Shown piece after piece: positions 5,305 through 10,155 of a DNA stretch of 10,155 nucleotides (the stretch's first letter is position 1; each line of letters begins with the position of its first letter). The position numbers and the translations under genes are program-made. A model generated the notes under the pieces. The model saw nothing but the letters and a program-made list of their open reading frames with translations. It had not been told where the DNA came from and did not search any database. The stretch is from the NCBI GenBank assembly GCA_026014905.1, contig JAOZHK010000236.1, positions 1 to 10,155 on the forward strand, given 5' to 3'. Source of the DNA: Candidatus Bathyarchaeota archaeon. GTDB taxonomy: Archaea; Thermoproteota; Bathyarchaeia; RBG-16-48-13; GCA-020355125.

Positions 5305-6427
5305 ATTTCATTGCAGCTTTTACAGCAACCACAATACGATGCAGATCACTTTCTGTCAGACCTGGATGGACTGGAAGTGAGATCACTTGTCGTGCAGCAG
5401 TCTCTGTCCTCGGCAATCGAGTCGAACCATAACGTGTTCGATAAAATGTCATCAAATGAATTGGTCGCGGATAATAGACTTGAGCATCGATTCGACGTTC
5501 ACGAATGCGGTTAACAATCTTATTTCTTTTGGCAGCGTTGGCTCCTGTGATACGTACTGTATAGACATACCACGCCGAATCATGCATTTCAGGAACCAGA
5601 GGCAGCTGAAGCTGGGAGATATTGGACAACTCCTCCTGGAGATATTGAGCGTTTTTCCGTCGAGCGTCGAGGAATTGAGGAAGCTTTTGTAATTGGACAT
5701 AACCAAGAGCAGCTTCAAGTTCAGGCATACGATAATTATGACCTAAAGTGACGGATTGATAATAAGAGCCTTCTCCATGATTACGTACGATACTCAAACT
5801 TTCAGCTAAATCCCGTTGATTTGTTGTAATCATACCTCCCTCACCCGTCGTCATGTTTTTACTTCCATAAAAACTGAAACAAGCTAAATTGCCTAATGAT
5901 CCAGTTTTACAGCTTTTATACTCGGCACCATGGGCTTGAGCAGCATCTTCAATCACCATGAGGCCATAATCTTTCGCTAAACTCATAATTGCATCCATAT
6001 CAGCGGGAAGACCGTACAAATGCACCGGAATAATCGCTTTCGTTCTCTCGGTTATCGCACTCTCGATTTCCTCGGGATCCATACAATATGTCAGTGGATC
6101 GATATCCACGAAGATGGGTTGAGCACCAGCTAGCGCCACGACTTCAGCTGTCGCGACAAAGGTTAAACTGGGAACGACAACTTCATCACCATGATTAAGT
6201 CCAATTGCGAGAAGACTTGCATGAAGCGCGGACGTCCCATTGTTAACTGCGATGGCGAATTTTGTACCCACATACTTTGCAAAAGCAGCTTCAAAACGAG
6301 TTACATTAGGTCCACTCCCACGTTTCTCTGTCAGAAAACCACTTCGCAATACCTGCGCCATTGCACGAAGTTCTTCGTTTCCAAGTATAGGGCGATTAAT
6401 CGCTATTCGTCTGGAATACACATTCAT
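5303..6427 (-). CDS. DegT/DnrJ/EryC1-family PLP-dependent aminotransferase
   Basis: Fold-type I PLP enzyme of the family that usually aminates keto-sugars attached to nucleotides, giving amino sugars for surface glycans. The 374-residue length is normal. The N-terminus has the family pattern RPILGNEEL and FLTEKRGSG. NNGTSALHASLLA (62-74) binds the cofactor phosphate, IEDAAQAHGAEY (about 159-170) contains the PLP-pyridine aspartate, and FSFYGSKNMTTGEGG (about 184-198) holds the Schiff-base lysine, Lys190. ATG 6427 has GAGGA directly against it with no spacing, so GTG 6421 (two codons in, six bases from GAGGA) may be the real start. It heads a two-gene unit with the cyclophilin-like gene. No glycosyltransferase or sugar-nucleotide gene lies nearby, so the substrate cannot be told. 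A role in surface glycan or lipid-linked sugar synthesis is only inference. Confidence 0.9.
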   Translation of the reverse strand: MNVYSRRIAINRPILGNEELRAMAQVLRSGFLTEKRGSGPNVTRFEAAFAKYVGTKFAIAVNNGTSALHASLLAIGLNHGDEVVVPSLTFVATAEVVALAGAQPIFVDIDPLTYCMDPEEIESAITERTKAIIPVHLYGLPADMDAIMSLAKDYGLMVIEDAAQAHGAEYKSCKTGSLGNLACFSFYGSKNMTTGEGGMITTNQRDLAESLSIVRNHGEGSYYQSVTLGHNYRMPELEAALGYVQLQKLPQFLDARRKNAQYLQEELSNISQLQLPLVPEMHDSAWYVYTVRITGANAAKRNKIVNRIRERRIDAQVYYPRPIHLMTFYRTRYGSTRLPRTETAARQVISLPVHPGLTESDLHRIVVAVKAAMK

Positions 6428-6460
6428 TCCTCAAGTACGTGTGTCTATTATTGGAACAAT

Positions 6461-6468
6461 ATTTATAT
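6461..6468 (-). promoter_or_regulatory. TATA box of the aminotransferase operon
   Basis: On the minus strand the bases read ATATAAAT, about 37 bases before ATG 6427. This leaves a leader of around ten bases with GAGGA. It is the best TATA candidate in the 125-base gap between the aminotransferase and rpoK. Confidence 0.5.
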
Positions 6469-6500
6469 GGAATTATTAAAACTGTCTTTCAACTGTTAAT

Positions 6501-6520
6501 TTATTTTAATTTTATTCTAT
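6501..6520 (+). promoter_or_regulatory. probable rpoK promoter region
   Basis: An AT-rich block containing TTTTAAT and TTTTATT lies 35-50 bases before GTG 6553 and is the likely TATA region for rpoK. The exact box cannot be chosen by eye. AAAAGGATG at 6534-6542 is a weak ribosome-binding candidate. Confidence 0.4.
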
Positions 6521-6552
6521 CTTGATTTCTAAGAAAAGGATGTTCAGAGAAC

Positions 6553-6813
6553 GTGTCAACGATTAAAGAACCGGATCCACGAATTCTTATTGGTCCTCCC
6601 AAGTTAACTCGCTTTGAGAGGGCGAGAATTGTTGGGGCACGAGCATTACAAATTTCGATGGGAGCCCCGATACTTATCGAGTTGCAAGCAAGTTTAATTG
6701 ATCCCGTCGAGATCGCAATCCAAGAGCTGGAATCCGGGATCTTACCTATTTCCATTCGACGAAGACTGCCTGATGGCACCTATCAAGATATTCCTATCCA
6801 ATGGTTGATGTAA
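6553..6813 (+). CDS. rpoK: DNA-directed RNA polymerase subunit K (Rpo6/Rpb6)
   Basis: Archaeal counterpart of Rpb6/bacterial omega, which clamps the large subunit during polymerase assembly. The 86-residue product carries the diagnostic [16 protein letters not shown] (about 19-34), [10 protein letters not shown] (about 36-45) and [20 protein letters not shown] (about 51-70), followed by RRLPDG. Start is GTG 6553; no ATG exists in frame upstream. The closest ribosome-binding candidate (GGATG, 6538-6542) is weak and ten bases away. ATG 6540 opens only an eight-codon out-of-frame reading that ends over the rpoK start. A small membrane protein gene begins six bases after its stop. Confidence 0.95.
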   Translation: MSTIKEPDPRILIGPPKLTRFERARIVGARALQISMGAPILIELQASLIDPVEIAIQELESGILPISIRRRLPDGTYQDIPIQWLM

Positions 6814-6819
6814 GAAGCA

Positions 6820-7041
6820 ATGTTGACACAACCAGAAGACCTTAACGAGTCGGCGACGTGGACAATTGCCACCACCATAATGATCGTTACATCACTTATT
6901 GTTATCATAATTCAGAGAATGATATTCCAAGTATTTGATTATGTCTTTGAGATCTGTATTTTCTACGTCCCAACCCTAATCATAACCATAATCTACATTA
7001 CTCAGAAAATTCGACAAACTCGTGTACAGCCACCAGCTTAG
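6820..7041 (+). CDS. small two-helix membrane protein, unknown
   Basis: I do not recognise this 73-residue protein. It shows a polar N-terminus (about 1-13), a first hydrophobic segment WTIATTIMIVTSLIVIII (about 14-31) and a second, IFYVPTLIITIIYI (about 47-60). It ends in a short basic tail KIRQTRVQ. It is likely a helical-hairpin membrane protein with both ends on the same side; the positive tail suggests the cytoplasm. ATG 6820 lies six bases after the rpoK stop, so cotranscription with rpoK is likely, although the ribosome-binding site is weak (GAAG). Its TAG stop overlaps the stop of the converging acetyltransferase gene within the four bases TTAG. It is supported by position, start codon and clean membrane segments, not by homology. 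Confidence 0.6.
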   Translation: MLTQPEDLNESATWTIATTIMIVTSLIVIIIQRMIFQVFDYVFEICIFYVPTLIITIIYITQKIRQTRVQPPA

Positions 7042-7538
7042 TGAATTTCCTTCACCATAATGTACGCGTCTTCACCATCTTTATAATAGTGTTTCGATGT
7101 TTTAGAAATTGAGAACCCTAATTTCGCGTATAGGTCAATCGCGGGTTTATTGCTGGTCCGTACCTCGAGATAGCCTTCTTTTACATTATAGTCGCGCATG
7201 CCATCCAAAGCTTTTGTGAGAATTGCGTTACCTAACCCCCTCCGTCGATATTCTGGTAAGATTGCTACAGATACAATGTGTCCTTTTTTGACAAGGTTGA
7301 AACGGTGAATCTCTGAGAATCCGAGTTCCATTCGACACATGATATAGCCAACGACATTCTGTTCACTGGTGGCTACAATGAAAGTCTTTGGAAAACGATA
7401 ATACAAAGTTAGGTAGAACGAATGATTATAATTTTCGGGAAGACAGGTCACGTTGATCTGTACAACCGCATTGAGATCTTGAGTGCGAAAAGGACGAACG
7501 TCATATTCCTCTGACAACGACAAAAAGAGACACCTCAT
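7038..7538 (-). CDS. rimI: RimI/Ard1-type N-terminal acetyltransferase
   Basis: GNAT-fold enzyme that moves acetyl from acetyl-CoA to protein N-termini; the archaeal version resembles eukaryotic Naa10/Ard1 and RimI. Signatures in the 166 residues are LPENYNHSFY (about 33-42), VVGYIMCRME (about 62-71) and KKGHIVSVAILPEYRRRGLG (about 84-103), whose RRRGLG binds the CoA pyrophosphate. EVRTSNKPAIDLYAKLGF and YYKDGEDAYIM close the fold. ATG 7538 shares its A with the TAA stop of the LarA gene (TAATG), so they form an operon. No Shine-Dalgarno precedes that ATG. AGGTG just inside (7531-7535) stands seven bases before in-frame TTG 7523, which would give a protein starting five codons later and beginning closer to the family's usual N-terminus. 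Both starts are possible. Confidence 0.9.
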   Translation of the reverse strand: MRCLFLSLSEEYDVRPFRTQDLNAVVQINVTCLPENYNHSFYLTLYYRFPKTFIVATSEQNVVGYIMCRMELGFSEIHRFNLVKKGHIVSVAILPEYRRRGLGNAILTKALDGMRDYNVKEGYLEVRTSNKPAIDLYAKLGFSISKTSKHYYKDGEDAYIMVKEIH

Positions 7539-8797
7539 TATGGAATAATTGGTAGCGTCGTAGCCCCATGAGGAATAATGTAAATATTCCGATCTCGTCC
7601 AACGATACGTAACGCTGATCGAAGAGCCGCATTTGCGGTTTTTGATGTTCGCAGCTTGAAAACCCCGGTTGCATAGTAGTCAGGCATAACCGATACTAAA
7701 ATTATCTTAGCTTTTTCTAGAGCATTCATGAAGTAATAAGCTTTATGACCGCCAAGAACGAAATTTCTTTTAATTTCTCGTTTGATTCGCGAGAAAGATC
7801 GAAATCGTAGCATCCACTCGTAGAACATTCGGTTGGAGTACCCTTCGAGACACTCTGCAACTAGAATGATGACGCCATTTTTTTTAATGACGTTAAGAGC
7901 TGAGTCGATACCTTTGTATGCTTGATATAAATCAATATCATATGGGTACCCTCCCGGGCTGACTATGACAATGTCTGCGGGGGAGTCAACTGAGACCTTG
8001 TACATCTCATCAATGACTTTAACACCTTCTTGAAAAATCTGCCTCACATCTCCCGCAAAGGCTTCAACGAGTTGATGAGATGAGTTTTGAACCACGTTGA
8101 GAGCAAAATCTATGTTAACTAAGTCCAAGGCTTCATTCATGTCTTCATGAACTGGGTTTCTATCTAGATGACCTGTTGTTGCTCGGGGATCTACTAAGAG
8201 AGAATGATTATGTTGGATTGTCTCATGTCCGACAATTGCTGGTAAGAGACTTTTTCTTCCACCGCCATAACCAGCAAAATAGTGAAAGCCGATATCTCCT
8301 GTTAGAATCCGAACGTCAGCATCCATAAAGGCTTTATTTACCGCTACTTTAGTGCCAAAACTCGTTTTTCCTACCGGAATATGATCATTGGCGTGACTAT
8401 CATGAATGTGGACATGTACTGTATTAAATAATTCCTCTCCTATCAGTATTCGAGCATCATCCGGAGTCATAGAATGAGCTCCGGTACCAATAACAACGTG
8501 TATTTGTTCAGTATCAACATCAAGCTTTTGCAGCTTCTGTATTAAACTAGTGAGGAGAAGCTTAGTGGGCGCAGGGCGGGTTTTATCATCAACGACTATT
8601 GCAACGCTCTGATCTTGTGTAATCAGATTGTCTAACGTGCGCGCGCCATTCAGTGGCTTTTCGATCGCCTCAAAGACTAATCTATGGGGATCTGAAGCCC
8701 CTTCTTTCTCTTCACCTTCAAGGATACCCAAGAGATGTTCATCACGGACACGTACCGCGATCTCAGTTTTCCCGTAAGGAAGCCACGCCTCAACCAT
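7538..8797 (-). CDS. larA: LarA-family nickel-pincer racemase/epimerase (DUF2088)
   Basis: Homologue of lactate racemase LarA, which uses a nickel-pincer nucleotide cofactor covalently held on a lysine to racemise or epimerise 2-hydroxy acids. Signatures are MVEAWLPYGKTEIAV at the N-terminus, DDKTRPAP, GTGAH and GFHYFAGYGGGRKSLLPAIV followed by ETIQHNH. Counted from ATG 8797 the key residues are His108 (GTGAH), His172, Lys182 and His198. The spacings (ten and sixteen residues) match His174, Lys184 and His200 of the Lactobacillus enzyme, so nickel and cofactor attachment should be intact. ATG 8797 is chosen because GAAGGA lies just upstream and family proteins begin MVEAWLPYG. The frame runs back to 8854 with unrelated sequence. 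The length of 419 fits the family. The cofactor-making genes larB, larC and larE are not in this window. Substrate unknown, since the family includes enzymes for other hydroxy acids. Confidence 0.88.
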   Translation of the reverse strand: MVEAWLPYGKTEIAVRVRDEHLLGILEGEEKEGASDPHRLVFEAIEKPLNGARTLDNLITQDQSVAIVVDDKTRPAPTKLLLTSLIQKLQKLDVDTEQIHVVIGTGAHSMTPDDARILIGEELFNTVHVHIHDSHANDHIPVGKTSFGTKVAVNKAFMDADVRILTGDIGFHYFAGYGGGRKSLLPAIVGHETIQHNHSLLVDPRATTGHLDRNPVHEDMNEALDLVNIDFALNVVQNSSHQLVEAFAGDVRQIFQEGVKVIDEMYKVSVDSPADIVIVSPGGYPYDIDLYQAYKGIDSALNVIKKNGVIILVAECLEGYSNRMFYEWMLRFRSFSRIKREIKRNFVLGGHKAYYFMNALEKAKIILVSVMPDYYATGVFKLRTSKTANAALRSALRIVGRDRNIYIIPHGATTLPIIP

Positions 8798-8820
8798 ACG
8801 TCCTTCATAAAACCCCCAGA

Positions 8821-8828
8821 ATTTAAGG
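8821..8828 (-). promoter_or_regulatory. possible TATA box of the larA-rimI unit
   Basis: CCTTAAAT on the minus strand lies about 27 bases before ATG 8797, which would give a nearly leaderless transcript. GAAGGA close to the ATG then has little room to act. Weak sequence match. Confidence 0.3.
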
Positions 8829-8872
8829 CTAGCGTAAGCACAGAAGTTCACCAATACACGCGCATGATATAG

Positions 8873-8884
8873 TGTATCGATACA
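8873..8884. promoter_or_regulatory. 12-base perfect palindrome, candidate operator
   Basis: TGTATCGATACA is a perfect palindrome. It lies close to the middle of the 157-base gap between divergent larA (start 8797) and pyrE (start 8955), 76 and 71 bases from the two starts. The place suits an operator for either gene, but a palindrome this long is expected by chance a few times in 10 kb. The rest of 8798-8954 holds only promoter candidates. Confidence 0.35.
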
Positions 8885-8930
8885 ACATTGTGAAAAGAAC
8901 GCGGTCGTAAAGTTGAAATCTCAGAGATGA

Positions 8931-8937
8931 TTATACA
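8931..8937 (+). promoter_or_regulatory. possible TATA box of pyrE
   Basis: TTATACA lies about 20 bases before ATG 8955, which suggests a leaderless or almost leaderless transcript. No Shine-Dalgarno sequence precedes the ATG, which agrees with a leaderless start. Confidence 0.4.
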
Positions 8938-8954
8938 CACTTGCTCATAACCTT

Positions 8955-9593
8955 ATGGAGGAAACTGCCATTCATCAAAACTCGGATCTGGAATTAAAGA
9001 AAGAGTTAAGTGAAATTCTCGTGCGAATTGGCGCACTTAAATTTGGCGCATTTACGTTAACTGGGGGCCGATTAAGCTCCTATTATATTGATATGCGAAT
9101 AATACCTAGTTTTCCTGGTGCGTTCCGAAAAGTTGGAGAGATTTACATCTCGATCGCGAAAAAATCGGTTCTTGAAGCAAATTTCAAGCGAGTAGTGGGC
9201 ATACCCACAGCGGGTATCCCCTTTGCATCTATTGTAGCTTTTTCCTTGTCAAAACCATTTCTCTATGTACGAAGAGAAGCCAAGACTTACGGACGACAAA
9301 GAAAAGTTGAAGGTATTTTACATCCTGGTGACTCTGTTCTCCCTATCGATGACCTGATCACAAGTGGAGGAAGCTTGTTATCAGCTATTGACCTCATTAA
9401 AGCTGAAGGAGGAGTTGTTAAAGATGCTCTTGTGTTGATAGATAGAGAGGAAGGGGGCGAGAAAGCTCTCGCGAAAGCGGGTATTAACTTACATTCAGGT
9501 GCTAAAATATCAGAGATCGCGGATATTCTTGGGAATATGGAAGTTATTAGTAAAGATCAAGTAACTGCTATTCATGAGCAGATAAGAAAATAA
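8955..9593 (+). CDS. pyrE: orotate phosphoribosyltransferase
   Basis: Joins orotate to PRPP to form orotidine 5'-monophosphate, the substrate of PyrF. The 212-residue product shows FTLTGGRLSSYYIDMR (about 34-49) for orotate binding, VGIPTAGIPFA (about 82-92) and the catalytic-loop stretch VRREAKTYGRQRKVEG (about 105-120). The PRPP motif VLPIDDLITSGGSL lies at about 128-141. The C-terminal part ends with a short helical tail. ATG 8955 is followed by GAGGAAACT and has no upstream ribosome-binding site, so translation is probably leaderless. It diverges from larA and converges on the TBP gene, with 27 bases between the stops. pyrF is about 8 kb away, so the two last UMP-synthesis genes are not in one operon here. 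Confidence 0.94.
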   Translation: MEETAIHQNSDLELKKELSEILVRIGALKFGAFTLTGGRLSSYYIDMRIIPSFPGAFRKVGEIYISIAKKSVLEANFKRVVGIPTAGIPFASIVAFSLSKPFLYVRREAKTYGRQRKVEGILHPGDSVLPIDDLITSGGSLLSAIDLIKAEGGVVKDALVLIDREEGGEKALAKAGINLHSGAKISEIADILGNMEVISKDQVTAIHEQIRK

Positions 9594-9620
9594 AGGATAA
9601 TTATTGAGGATAATCCGTGG

Positions 9621-10155
9621 TCACTCATAATAGATTAATTCATCAATTTCAAGTCTATCATGGAGCTTTATTACAGATTCGTATACTTCATCTTCTCGCT
9701 TCGCGCCCGTACATACAAGTTTGCCACTAGCAAACAGGAGAATCACTACTTTGGGGGTATCCATTCGGTAGATCAGCCCTGGAAATTGTTCCGGTTCATA
9801 CATGGTTCGCCCCAGAGTGTAGGTAGATTTTTCAAGATCAATGCGACCACCAAGGCTTGCAGAGGCTACGATGTTTTGTACCTGGATAATGGGTTTTCCG
9901 ACAATTAAGATACCGTTATTTTTTAACTCTCGAACGACTTTTCGAACTGCTTTCTTAGCTTGTCTCTCTGATTTCGCGCCAGTGCAGACCATTTTGCCAG
10001 ATCCAAAAATCAACGTAGCGGTTTTTGGCTTTTTAAGGCGAAAAACGAGTCCTGGAAATTGTTCTGGTCGATATTCAACATTAGGGAAGGCTTTAACAAC
10101 TGAATTTAAATCAATGTTCTGCTTGAGTGTGGCAGACGCGACAACATTTTCTATA
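9621..10155 (-). CDS. tbp: TATA-box-binding protein, N-terminus cut by window edge
   Basis: General transcription factor that bends promoter DNA at the TATA box and recruits TFB and RNA polymerase. The gene runs off the right edge; 177 residues plus the stop are visible, so only a few N-terminal residues are missing compared with the usual 180-190. The saddle is two homologous halves. The first runs from IENVVASATL through EQFPGLVFRL and IFGSGKMVCTGAKSE. The second runs from VQNIVASASL through EQFPGLIYRM and LFASGKLVCTGAKRE. Each half keeps the DNA-intercalating phenylalanine region and the concave beta-sheet motifs. It ends DELIYYE, lacking the long acidic tail of some euryarchaeal TBPs. The internal TTG at 10013 is not the start, since homology continues upstream to the window edge. 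Confidence 0.96.
   Translation of the reverse strand, partial: IENVVASATLKQNIDLNSVVKAFPNVEYRPEQFPGLVFRLKKPKTATLIFGSGKMVCTGAKSERQAKKAVRKVVRELKNNGILIVGKPIIQVQNIVASASLGGRIDLEKSTYTLGRTMYEPEQFPGLIYRMDTPKVVILLFASGKLVCTGAKREDEVYESVIKLHDRLEIDELIYYE
9778..10067 (-). repeat. internal duplication within the TBP gene
   Basis: CCTGGAAATTGTTC occurs at 9778-9791 and again at 10051-10064 (plus-strand reading), each followed by one variable base and GG. The copies are 273 bases (91 codons) apart, in the same codon phase, and encode the EQFPG motif of both TBP halves. This reflects the ancient TBP duplication kept at DNA level over a short stretch, not a mobile repeat. Confidence 0.7.

Noticed and set aside
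6540..6566. Short out-of-frame ATG reading overlapping the rpoK start
   Set aside because: Only eight codons before the stop, with no sign that it is translated; the weak ribosome-binding candidate GGATG contains this ATG.
8798..8854. 19-residue extension of LarA to a start at 8854
   Set aside because: Family proteins begin at MVEAWLPYG (ATG 8797), and the extension shows no conserved pattern.
1..10155. tRNA, rRNA, CRISPR array, insertion sequence or T-run terminators
   Set aside because: None was found by eye: no spaced direct repeats, no transposase-like frame, no cloverleaf pattern, and no T-run longer than those inside genes or promoters.

Overview
This window is archaeal. It carries a TATA-binding protein, RNA polymerase subunit K (Rpo6), ribosomal protein eS25, a TrmB-type regulator, an inositol-phosphate synthase and a radical SAM protein of the tetraether-lipid synthase kind. 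Genes are tightly packed on both strands, base composition is moderately AT-rich by eye, and TATA boxes sit just upstream of starts. eS25 together with this type of Rpo6 and TBP suggests the TACK/Asgard side of the archaea. My guess is a Bathyarchaeia-like lineage, but I cannot prove this without a tree.

Layout, left to right. At 89-862 (+) lies pyrF (orotidine-5'-phosphate decarboxylase), followed by inositol-3-phosphate synthase at 920-1993 (+). Converging on it, with no base between the stop codons, is a 49-residue ribbon-helix-helix protein (1994-2143, -). This small protein lies downstream of a TrmB-family regulator (2189-2968, -). The regulator is divergent from a Tes-like radical SAM gene (3059-4531, +), and the two share one nearly symmetric TATA box. 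Ribosomal protein eS25 follows (4574-4897, +). On the minus strand come a DegT-family aminotransferase (5303-6427) and, directly downstream of it, a cyclophilin-like (TM1367-type) protein (4908-5294). At 6553-7041 (+) are rpoK and a tiny two-helix membrane protein. On the minus strand again are a LarA-type nickel-pincer enzyme (7538-8797) and a RimI/Ard1-type N-terminal acetyltransferase (7038-7538), joined by a TAATG stop/start. pyrE (8955-9593, +) and the nearly complete TBP gene (9621 to the window end, -) close the window.

How they work together. pyrE and pyrF are the last two steps of UMP synthesis but lie about 8 kb apart in separate units. Inositol-phosphate synthase (head group of inositol phospholipids) and the Tes-like protein (joining of lipid chains) both belong to archaeal membrane-lipid chemistry. 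They flank two small transcription regulators, which makes 0.9-4.5 kb a candidate lipid-regulation neighbourhood; this is inference. eS25, Rpo6 and TBP are information-processing genes scattered between metabolic ones.

Translation starts show a consistent pattern. Several genes carry GGTG or GTGAT a few bases before the start, both parts of the archaeal Shine-Dalgarno sequence GGAGGTGATC. This argues for ATG 89, ATG 920, GTG 3059, ATG 4574 and TTG 5294 as true starts. I saw no tRNA, rRNA, CRISPR array, insertion sequence or clear T-rich terminator. No stretch longer than about 160 bases lacks a gene.
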